Source of the DNA: Cardinalis cardinalis
Lineage: Eukaryota; Chordata; Aves; Passeriformes; Cardinalidae
NCBI GenBank assembly: GCA_014549065.1
Contig: JACDOX010000012.1
Coordinates: 9,867,413 to 9,931,412, forward strand
Length of the DNA: 64,000 bases
Reading direction: 5' to 3'
Position numbers and translations under genes: made by a program. Below the pieces are notes generated by a model, which was not told where the DNA came from, did not search any database, and saw only the letters and a list, made by a program, of their open reading frames with translations. Shown here in pieces: positions 50,886 to 61,548 of this stretch (position 1 is its first letter; every line of letters starts with the position of its first letter).

Positions 50886-53800
50886 ATTTATTGTGGGAAT
50901 GGTCAAATTCATTGCAGAAATTACTGCATCAATACCTTCAATGAATAAGGTTATAGGGAACATGGAATTACCTCTCTGTTAGCGAATTTTCCCTTCTATA
51001 TTTCATCATAGGATGAACTTGACAGTATTAAAGTTTAGACNGGAAATCTCTTATAAGAAATGTCATATCTCAGCTTTTTCCAGCTTTGAAATATTGACAG
51101 CAAATGGACATGTTTTTGTCTCACAAATGTAAAAATTGTGATTGCTGTTGTTGTTTCATTACTTTACTTTGCTATATGAATGTTTTGACTGTGTAGCTAG
51201 TTAGATGGATCGCCAAATGTCAGTCGTGGTTGAATGGCTACTCGTTTTTGGATATAGACTCATAGATGTTTCACATTCACATTTTGTTAAAATAAAAACC
51301 TAATAGTAGGCTTCCAAAATGCTTNATCTATAATCTATTCACAGCTCTCACTAAAACAAAAGCTATTAATATTTAAATACATTGTCAGGAAACAAAAAGC
51401 CAACCAAACAAAACCAGATAACCCCAAATAGCTGTAACTGATAAGAGAGATTTTCAAGATTTTACTAGAGGCATTCAAATGTCTGCTGATGTAATCAACA
51501 AGTTAAATTCTACTACTATAGAATTGAACAGTACCTAGAAAATAAATTTTTCTTGAGAAGTAGAGAGACACAAAATGATGTCTCTCAAAATCAGACAAGA
51601 CCTGGATTCACAGCATTCTGTGACAGGAATCAAGGGACAATAACTTGTAATGAATATATTTATTAACCCTGAAAAACCTGTGCACACTCTCACTAGTGAA
51701 ATATTCCGTAGTGATCCTTCTGGTTGCAGTGCTTGCAGTTCTACTACTGAAACAGAGATGAATGTTCTTCAACTATCTTTCTAGGATATGCTTTGAATTT
51801 TTTTAATAACAAAATTGGATTCACATAGTCCCTTGTATTGCTATGTCTTCATGACACCCTGATGAAATTGGATTAATAAGTGTTTAATAAAATTAAACAG
51901 AGGCATGATTATCTCAGTATAGCACAAAGCATAAGAAAAAATTTCATTTTTCTTCTCATTCCTTAATGTGTTCTGAAAATCTTCAGAATANTCATATATC
52001 TGTAGTGAAATTTAATTTATCTGTGTAGACATGTATGTTAATGGTTTAAGCACGTTGACGCATTAAATTTAATCCCCAGTGTATGATCAGATAAAGACCA
52101 AAAATATTTATGACTTTAAATTTTTGTCCATGAAAAGCTGCATATCAACAAACAAAGTGAGAATTTTAAAAATGAGCAATCCATGAAAAGCATAAGATAT
52201 TTTCTTAAGATGAGGAGGAAGAGAAAATGTTTTAATCTTGATTAAAACTCATTCATTTCTGTTAAATGATTGCACAAAATACTTCATTACATTTCATCTT
52301 GTTATGAGTAATTTATTATGAACAGTATTTACAGACTTCCTCCATAAAGCAATTTAAAATTTANCTTCATATCTGTTAGTATTATATCCACTATAACTCA
52401 ATCAAGAAAAATACTGATTTAACAGATAAATTCAGTGCCAAACTAGGAAAATATCTGGTAATACACTTTAAACAATTATTTCATTGTCCTAAGGCCTCTG
52501 AGCTTGTGTATAAATGTTCTTTTCCTTACTTTCTTTTTACTATTATTTTTCAGACTTGATAGCAANCCTCAGTAATGCTCTCTGCATCAATCTCTCACAT
52601 TCATGCTTCCATTCCTGCTCAGCTGGAAAGTCTACCTCTGCATAGTAAATTCTCTCTAAAAAGCACGCACTGTTTCCCACACTCCTGCTGTTCACTTGGC
52701 ATGTCACAGATTGCCAATCAGTGTTGTTATTCTTTTTTTTTCCCCTCAGTATCTCTACAGTCTGTGTCATCTATGGCTCTTTGAGGGATATTCTCTGTTT
52801 TAGATGCCCATAATATGCTTCTGTTTTGATTTTTTTGTGCACTACTTATTAGCAGACATGATTGGTTCAACTTTCTCTTCTACATGCATGATTATAATTT
52901 TTTCTCTTCATCAAAATCAAGAACATTTCCAGGAGGGCATTGGCCAATTCTCTAAGATGCTGGGCATTGTGAAAACAGTGAACAGTCCTCAGCAGTTCTT
53001 CCTCACCTTGCAAGTACAGACACTGCCTGACAACACATTCTGAATGATGAAACACTAAACAGAAGAAAATGTTTTGCCTTATATGCAATTTTAAACAGCA
53101 AGAACACTCCAGATGAGACAAGATTTCAGCCAAAAAGTTTATTCACAGTTCTGACATAGCTTCCATTAAATACCTAACTTCAATTCATCTTTAAATTGTG
53201 CTATATCCATAATGTCAGACCACTCTTAAATCATTCAANGACATCCTTTCAAGTGCATGAGTCTCAGCAGACTCTTCCTTTTATATGGTTTTGCTGTAAA
53301 GGAGTATTGTAACATTTTTCTATTTGTCTCATTCAAGCAGTGCTTTCCCACACCATGCACAAAGGAGCAGTGAGAAAATAGTTGTAGCCATGTGTGATTG
53401 AGGAAGGCTGATACCAGCACTCTTGAGGCTGCTGTTCTTCAAAGGATTTGAAAGTTTGTTCTGATAAAAGATAAAGCGATCAGAGGCACAAAAAAAAAAA
53501 TAAAAGGGTAACTTCTGATAAGCTTCACTTGTTCAGTTTGGACTGGGCACAGACAGTCAAAGTTGCCAGCATGGCTAAGCTGGATAAGGAAATGAATGGC
53601 AAAAAGGAAATAAGAGCCACAGTAGAAGTCAGATGAGAAATATGTGAATGCTTGTCAATGCTGGGAACATAGGAGAACGGAGTTTCCTTCAGTATGTCTA
53701 AATTATTTGTACAAGTNTTTCACAGGCATGAACTACACAATATGCAGTACTTGCAGTCTTCCTAAACTGGTAATGCTTGCCTGTAATAGAGAAGAATTAT

Positions 53801-53910
53801 CCTACAGGCAGGTTATTGAATGTGTTCACCTGCATGTATTCTCTCCAATTTACTGTATACTTTTCTCTGGAGGGCCTGCAAAGATCAGAAATCTGATTTT
53901 CATTCTGCAA
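50886..53910. other. AT-rich unique non-coding DNA
   Basis: No supportable gene or repeat. The 52570-53040 part is less AT-rich and has open frames on both strands (up to 88 codons, 52867-53133 minus), but none shows a family I recognise. Confidence 0.5.
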
Positions 53911-54050
53911 ATAATAGGATCACAATCAAATTCCTTCTGAAAGAGACCTCCAAAACTCATCGGATCTGACCTCTTGCTTAAGGCAGGTTTAATTTCATGG
54001 TTGAATCANTGCCTTTATGGCATACATTCCAGATCCCCTTGTTATCACCG
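53911..54050 (-). mobile_element. CR1 LINE 3' end, decayed
   Basis: 'ataggatcacaatcaaatt', then 'tgaaagagacctccaaaac' and 'gacctcttgcttaaggcag' with 'gtttaatttcatggttg', match the complement of the CR1 3' terminal region. Beyond about 54050 similarity is too weak to follow, though the element could extend to 54280. Confidence 0.6.
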
Positions 54051-57000
54051 TGGAAGACCTTCACTGGATTTTCTTCAGATTGTTAGCACCTGCCTTGTTC
54101 AAGGTGGCCCAAAATGGTATCTCATTCTTCAGCTGTTTTGCAAGTTCTGTATGAATGAAAAAAATAATCCTTTTTGATTTTCTGGTCACACCCTTTTTGA
54201 TGAAACACAGAATGTTGTCTAGGTGCTGAAGATACCCTTTCTGAGAGTCTTGGAAGCCCCTTTGGCCAGCTTTCACTCATTTATGTTGTTCCTCACTACA
54301 AAAATTAAGTAGTTAACCACTGAAACTTCTCATTAGAGCTGGCATATGTAAGAAGTCACTAATGAAACAGGCTTAAATTCAAACACCTACAATGTAAATG
54401 TAGAGAAATGCAAGTTACAATGACAAAGATCTTGCCTGAATGACAGCCTGCTGCTTTGTGACTGATCCTTTTCAAATGAGGCAATTGCTGTAGTGATGAC
54501 TGATTTTATCCTGTTTTTTGTCTGCACCAGGGACTATCTCCATGAGATAGAACTCTCATTTTCTCTNATTTCCCTCTTGCTGCAGTATAAAAAACCCTAA
54601 AAATCTTTATTTTCTTAAGATAATATTTCATTTACCTCATAATATGACTGCTATCATTTATACTGTAAGNAAAATATGGATAAAAAACTAAGAGGTGCAA
54701 TATTTAATATTCTCTGTGCAAAATATTTTTTAATGTTTTGTTTTGTAGTCTCTTAGCCACTGGAAACACTCCTGTAGTTTCCTTTAAAAATGGGCAATGA
54801 TCATTACCTTTTCAGTAAAGTCCTCAGAAACATATAATTTTATCGTTACAATTTAAAGAACCACTCAGAAAAAGCATCCAGGAAAGACTTCTGGAAAAGT
54901 GAAAAGTCCATTAAAACTCCCCAAGTTTTATAACTGGNAGCTGATCACATTTGATACAAAGTTTCATTTATCACTTCAGTGTGCACTTCTCTGTGTCTCT
55001 CACTAATGGACTAATCTTCACTTTTTTATTTTGTCAATATTTCTTTGAGATTTTTCCTTGGCAGTTTTCCATTTATAACAATTTTTCTTGTGGTACCTCC
55101 TTAAATTTCTGTACATTTTTCTGCCNGGAAGACTAATCAATTTAAAAAGACAGCAAAAGAGAGGAGAGANTAATTCCATCCTCTAAAAAATTTTAAATTT
55201 AATTTCTTTTAATGGTATCTGGATTTATTCCTGGTAGTTCTAAGTGGGTTTTTAATCAGTCAGCATTGATTTATACAGTTCAGGTAGTCAATATTGCCTT
55301 GTTAAGTCCTCATGCAACGTCCTCTAAGAAAAATAGATCCTAAATGCTTTCTGACACGCATTCAGCTTAGCCTATATGCTATAATGTTGCAGTTTTGAAA
55401 AGAGGCATAACATAATGAAATTTAATATATTTCTTTTGTCTGTGACTTTAATCACTGCTTTCACAGTACGAAAAATGTAAACAAAGCAATTGACTGAAAA
55501 GGTTCTTAAAAACTACCTAGAAATNAAAATATAGTGGATTTTCAAGGGTTATTCCTTTGTTGTTCAATTGATATTGTGCAATTTTATGTTTGAGATTTAT
55601 AATTCGAAGTTAGAGGTAAAATTCTGTGGTACTGGAGTGAATGAGAACAGAATGTTAAATATAGGCATTTTCTGCATTAATGTCTTGTAGCTCCATTTTC
55701 TGTTCCATTAACTTTTATACTTATGCATGTTGGTTCACACGTAGATTTCTATACTAACTGACAAGCAGAATTTTAAGCCTTGTATAATGTTTCTATAAAA
55801 ATACATGGTGCTCAACTCAACTTCCCCCTTCTGGGATCTCCAAACTGAGAACGAAGAGAATGAGGNACTCTAAACTGGCATTATCATGTGTGACTGCTCA
55901 GGTGTCTCCTTGTTTAGACTGGCCATTCTGAAGTACACACTTTATAGCCATCATGCCTTGAGATACATTGGAAGTATGTGTGTAAAGTGCGTAAAGGACA
56001 GCATCAAAATTGTTCTAAGAGAATACAGAAATAACTTTTAAACACAATTTACTGCATGGGTGCTTGGAAGCATGCATCTGAAGTACTCTTGGGAATTTAG
56101 TAAACNGCACTGTCTGCTACAGGTAGAAGTGCCGGATGAGCACCTCCTAGAATATTTCTATGTATTGAATTTTTTGTGAAGGATCTGTATATTAATTAAA
56201 GCCATAAGGCTAAATTTACTAAGCAGCATATGCACCTAATTGTAATTTAGGAAGTCTTAGGCAAACATTGAAGTGGTAATAAAAACTCCCAAAAGAAGCC
56301 TCAGTCATATCTCCTGTGTCAGTTGTCACTTCTGTGTCACTCTGGTTTGTCCCCTCCTCTTTGCTGACTATTCAAAGGATCTGGGAATTATCTTNACATA
56401 AGAATCTATTAACCAGACACTTAAAATGCATTGAAGAAATACCCACTCTGAAAATTTTAGATGTAAGATACTTATTAGATATTGCAGCTCACACATAAAT
56501 GGTCTGANCAACACTATGATAGGTCTGTGATGGGTTTCTCCTAGTCTCTTCTGATGTAATTCTGTCATTTCATATGGATTTTTTCACTACAAAGAGAACA
56601 TGAACAAGTGAGCAATTATTTAGTCATGATAACCCTCAGCTTAGAGATGCCACAATGAGATACTCAGCACTTTACATGTGGCCTTTTCAGTCTGAAATAT
56701 GCTGCAAGATCACATTTCTGCCATTGTTTCCCTCGATTGCCTATCTTTGAGAGCTGGGCAGCTTTATAACCTTTAAGCATCAGTAGTCTTTTGGGCTTGT
56801 TTCTTTGCACCTTTTGATCTGCAATGGCATTCACATTTCTGCCACAAAGAACTGTGATTACATAGAAGTTCTAGCTCTTTTTTTTGTTATTTCTTATTCC
56901 CTCTTAAATGAAATGCAAGGGTAGTTCATCAAAAGAANTTAACTCGTAATCTCAATAGATGCATTTATGTTTCACTGTCATGATGCTTTGGAGTGTATTC

Positions 57001-59435
57001 ATATTTTGAATATATTAATTCTTCACTCTGTTGAAAACCTACAGTCTATGTGATTTCTTATATAATTTGGAATTTTTTTCCACAGAAAAAAATTGAAACA
57101 CAGAGGACTGGGTACTTAATAATGTTATTGTACTACAGTAGTACATAAAATATTGTATGAGTAAATTTTTCTTAGTTTTCAGTGACACATTCAAGCATTT
57201 CTTTATTTTTTGGAATTGTTACTCATATGTNATTTTGGGTGAATTGCTGCTTCAATTTTTAGCTGGTTCTTTTTCACTAATTGGAAGGATTAAAATCTAA
57301 TATTTTATTAATTGGACTATAAAACAGTACTGTTTTGTTTTTTATTTTCCCAAAATTTAGCATGGGTCTATATAGTTGCTGATGCTCCTTAATTCTAAAT
57401 CAGCAGAAGAAGTATGATTTTAGCAAGCTTGATTTGTTCAGGTTACTGTTTATCCTCNGATGTATTCTCAGCACACATAGTTCAAAGACATCATTGTTTA
57501 AGTCTATACATTACTTTGAATTGACATCCTAATTGTAGCATTGGTAGAATTTTTCACACAAGTCACTTTATCATGAATAATATACTAGTTGTGTGGGTTT
57601 CTATTTCAGTTGATATGACACCTTTTTTTTTGCATCTTTTTACATCTTTAAATATCAAATTCCACATCCAAACTTATAGTTGAAGTAAAAAAACTTGAAC
57701 TTATCTAGAAAAAGAATTCACTTTTTTCACTATATTTTGAGATGGAAGGTGGGTCCTAGTTGGCTGGTCTATAATCAGGTTGTCATAAATATGAATTTTG
57801 TCATGTGAGAAATATACCAATACATGCAACTAACACACACTAATACATGCAACTATGAGGCACAGTTTGCCGTGGAAAAAAGAACCATAAACTAACTGAC
57901 AGAGAACTTCCTTTGACAGCATGAAATGCATTTATTTGGTTATTTATGTTGCCCAAATTCTTTTGCTTTTGTCATATTCCTAACAGGCACTTACACCAGC
58001 AGAAGCTGTTGCAGTGGTCCTGCAAAAAGAGAAAGTAATACGAAATAAATATACATAGAAAGCAAATAGGAAAGACCCCAATAAATTGAGGATACCTGCA
58101 ACTTTTTACAGTTCCAGAATGCAGAAAAGGAAGACAAAGAAAAATATAGAAGANAAAAGACAGTTGAGAACATGAGAAGCCTTAAAAAAATTGAGATATT
58201 AAGAAAATATCTGTGAGGAAACAGGATGCAAAAGAACAGGATGCACTNAGGAGCTTCAAGAGGCAAAGGGTGATGAGGTAAATGTTCTTAAAGCACCACA
58301 GGAGGAAAGTAAAATACAGTACCCATGTCTGGGGACATCATGAGCTGCGTTATCCATGAGTAATGGAAACCAAGAATATTTTCTCAGTGAAAATGAAAAG
58401 ACAAAATCAATAAGGATAGGTGAGGATAAACACTGCGTACATTTCTGGAAAACAGCTATATTTTTTTTTTTTCCTTGATGATTGTTTATGTTTGAAATTA
58501 GGCATTTGTTGGTTAGGATCAGTATCTCCTTTGAGCATCAAACAAAAGGAAATTCATATGGTTTTCTTTTCTTCTGTTAATGAAAACAGTAAATATGTGG
58601 ACAGGAACTGAAATTTTATTTATTCTGCAAAGAATTTTACTGTGTAAAGATCCTACTATAAAATTAGTGTTAAAGAAGCTTTTAATTCTAGAACAATTAA
58701 AAATTTAAAAAAATTTCAAAATATAATTTAACCAATCAAGACAGAAAGAGAATAAAAGAAATAAAAGTGTTACTGAACATTTTTATAGAAATAAATTGTT
58801 ACTGACATTTGGGATATCTGGCTTTTTTCTTAGTCCTGACACACCAGTTTTAAAGAAAAGCAAAATGGGTCTATGAACAGAAACACTATCATTTGTTAGT
58901 AATGCCAATTTTTCTAAAGGAGGAGGAATTTGATCTTTAAGTATAACTTGTATTCTTCATATGCTTTCATAAGCAAAAAAAGATGATATACATTTGTTTT
59001 TATCCTAGTGTAACAAGATAGTTGATACCTACAATAGTAGAAGTGAATACTGAGGGAGGGGAAAAAGAACAGCCTTGCAACAAATTTTCTACCACTGATT
59101 TTTATGAAATATCTTCAGATATGACAGAAACAAGAAAATTAGCATATGTTTGCTTAAGAAATTAGCTGCATGTTGTATATGCAGATACATTCTAAAGGTC
59201 ATAAATTTTGCAGTCTCCTTTGATGTACAGCATTTCAAAGGGTGCAAGTAGAAATCTTTTTTCTCTTGAAGTTGTATTCAACGTGTTGATCAGCAAAATA
59301 AATTACATACATAAATTTTGAAAAAATACTTTCTGATCAGGGCAGGGTATTGTNAACTCAGGATCAAGAGAATCATTAGTTATATGTAAACTGACAAGGC
59401 TCATGACCTATTATTATTATTATTTNCTATTTCAA
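54051..59435. other. Long AT-rich unique non-coding region
   Basis: Over 5 kb with no recognisable gene or transposon. There is a small direct repeat of 'taatacatgcaacta' type near 57808-57855 and a (TTA)n patch at 59408-59424. Confidence 0.5.
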
Positions 59436-59531
59436 CTCCAGGTGTGGTGTCACCAGTTCTGGGNAAGGATCACCTCCTGCACCCTGTCAGCAATACTCCT
59501 CCTAATACAGCCCAGTATAACGTTTGCCTTC
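59436..59531 (-). mobile_element. CR1 LINE fragment, left part of an interrupted copy
   Basis: 'ctccaggtgtggtgtcacc', 'aaggatcacctcctgc' and 'acagcccagtataacgttt' plus 'gccttc' are the complement of the CR1 reverse-transcriptase C-terminal region. The consensus continues directly with the sequence found at 61100, so these two pieces were once one minus-strand CR1. The copy breaks off inside the word that the consensus writes 'gccttctgggctgc'. Confidence 0.8.
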
Positions 59532-59537
59532 TGTAAG

Positions 59538-60217
59538 GACTTAGAGAGCACAATTGTCGACAGCAGACTGGACATGAGCCGGCAGTGTGCCCTGGTAGCC
59601 AAGAAGGCCAACAGCATCCTGGTCTGTATCAGGAATAGTGTGGTCAGCAGGAGCAGGGAGGTCATTTTTCCCCTGTACTTGGTACTGGTTAGGCTGCACC
59701 TTNAGTGCTGTGTCCTGTTCTGGGCCCCTCAGTTTGGGAAGGACATTGAGACACTCAAATGCATCCAGAGGAGGCAATGAGNCTGGTGAAGGGCTTGGAA
59801 CACAAGCCCTGTGAGGAGCAANTGAGGGAGCTGGGGTTGTTCAGCCTGGAGAAAAGGAGACTCAGATGCGACCTTATCACTCTCTACAACTCCCTGAAAG
59901 GTGGCTGTGGTGAGCTGGGGGTCGGTCTCTTTCTCCAGGCAGAAACTGACAGAATGAGAGGACACAGTCCCAAGATGCATCAGGAGAAATATAAGTTAGA
60001 TATTAGGAGGAAGTTTTTCACAGAAAGAGTGACAAAGTATTGGAATNGTCTGCCTGGGGAGGTGGTGGAGTCACCATCCCTGGGTANGTTCAAAAAAAGA
60101 CTGGATATGGCACTCAGTGCCGTGGTTTACTNCAGGTACTTAGGNCATGGGTTGGACTTGATGATCTTGAAGGTCTNTTCCAACCTAGTGATTCTGTGAT
60201 TCTGCNATTCTGTGATT
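59538..60217 (+). mobile_element. CR1 LINE 3' portion, about 680 bp, with intact 8-bp tail repeats
   Basis: It starts near 'aaggacttagagagcac' and 'gactggacatgagccgg' and encodes the CR1 RT C-terminal block 'KANSILVCIRNSVVSRSREV' around 59606-59665. It then continues through 'ggttgttcagcctggag' and 'gaggtggtggagtcacc' to the tail. The terminus shows three successive 8-bp units (attctgtg, attctgcn, attctgtg) at 60191-60214, the diagnostic CR1 end, so the 3' end is complete. It is 5'-truncated and carries several Ns. It lies inside the minus-strand CR1 at 59436-61548 and is therefore younger than it. Confidence 0.95.
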
Positions 60218-61099
60218 GCCTGTCTCAAACAGAGTTACCACAGAAGGGCTTTGCCATGAGGTAGGGGCAGAATGGAGGGGCAAGGTGGTGCTANCTCCAG
60301 GTCTGGGGAGGTCAGATCTGATTAGCACATCCTGGGTAATGCATCCACACAAAATTCACTCAATGGCAAACTGTGTCAAGAGGCAGCTGATTGTACATAT
60401 ATCCCTGGCCAAACAAAAANCATCCACAGTTATGAGACAGATGGTATCTGTGGCCACCAAAACCCTCCCAGCCCCTGTTAAGCCACCAGTGNTGGGAACT
60501 TGAGATAAGATAAAGGTGGTTCTGTTGTCCAAATGTTATCTCAGGCCTAGGGGGAGGTAAACAAAGCTGAGGAGCAAAAATGTACTGCTGATAATGGCAG
60601 AATTTATGGGTCACACNGAAATCAGCTCCACAGTTGAGCTGAAATCAGCTTGGACTGGGCAAAAGGTAATTCTGGTAGGGGGAGATTGCAGCCACCTCCT
60701 CACAACCAACAGTCAAAAGAAGAGAAAGACTGAGGATTTGACTAATTAACATTAGAAGCAAGGGAATCACTTAGCCAATAGAATAAGGGAATTCTATAAC
60801 CAATGAGCANTAATTCCTCTGTTTGCAAAAATGCATACATAGCAAAGTTTTGAACTACCTTGGGACCNCCATTACCAACAAGACCAGAGTGAAGAAGGAT
60901 CAACTGCAGACCACAGATCTGTAGATGGTGGCTTATCTTCTGCCTGATCTCTCAATCTCTCCCCCATCCTTTTCTGTGCCTTTCTCTCTGTCCCCCCGTC
61001 TACCTCCCATTTATTGTTTCTGTATTATTGACTTAGGCATATGGTCTAGTTTGCACTTTAATTGGTGTGGAATCATCTCTCGCTAATTGGATCTTAACA
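60218..61099 (+). mobile_element. LTR-like segment, unclassified retroviral repeat
   Basis: Between the CR1 tail and the resumed minus-strand CR1 lies about 880 bp that is not CR1. It holds LTR-like features on the plus strand: CCAAT boxes near 60775 and 60803, a weak TATA-like 'catacata' near 60832, a pyrimidine-rich stretch at 60935-61015, and an end at 'ggatcttaaca' (61099) with CA. I see no plus-strand AATAAA. If it is an LTR, its TG start could be 59532 ('tgtaagg'), with the plus-strand CR1 inserted near its 5' end; the flanks would then be 'ccttc' and 'cctta'. Overlapping open frames here are short and unconvincing. Confidence 0.5.
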
Positions 61100-61548
61100 C
61101 CTTACATGTGGCAAGGGCACACTGCTGACTCATGATCAACTTGGATCCACCAGGAAGCCCAGGGCTGTTTCTGCCAAGTATTTTTCTGGCCAGTTAACCC
61201 TCAGCATATTCTGGTGCGTAGGATTGTTCTTCCCCAGCTGTAGGACTCTGCTGAACTTCCTGACATCACTGTCAGCCCATTTCTCCAGCCTGCCAAGGTC
61301 CCTTTGAATGGCAGCAGGACCCTCTGACATACCAGCCACTCTTCCCACTTAGTGTCAACTGAAAACCTGCAGAGGCCACTCTGTCTCATCATCCTGATCA
61401 TTAATGAAAATTAAAATGAAATGAAATCAGAATGGAGCGTGGTATTGTCCCATGGGGTGCATTGTTACTGACTGGTCTCCAACTAGCCTTTGTGACATTG
61501 ATTATTACACTTTTTGGTCTGGATGTTCAGCCAGTTTTCATTCCAATA
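61100..61548 (-). mobile_element. CR1 LINE fragment, right part of the interrupted copy
   Basis: It resumes the CR1 complement with 'gcaagggcacactgctgac', followed by 'ctggtgcgtaggattgttc', 'gtcagcccatttctccagc' and 'aggtccctttgaatggcag', then 'ccactcttcccacttagtg' and 'catggggtgcattgttac', from ORF2. It is diverged, and 'cctta...' at its left edge aligns with the consensus position at which the left part stops. The right limit is near 'ccagttttcattccaat'. Confidence 0.88.

Noticed and set aside
52867..53133. 88-codon minus-strand frame overlapping a plus-strand 79-codon frame
   Set aside because: There are open frames on both strands in a locally less AT-rich patch, with no recognisable domain, splice structure or retroelement similarity.
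59403..60199. Plus-strand frames with reverse-transcriptase-like residues
   Set aside because: As genes: they are the C-terminal remnant of CR1 ORF2, 5'-truncated and interrupted, so they are annotated as the mobile element only.
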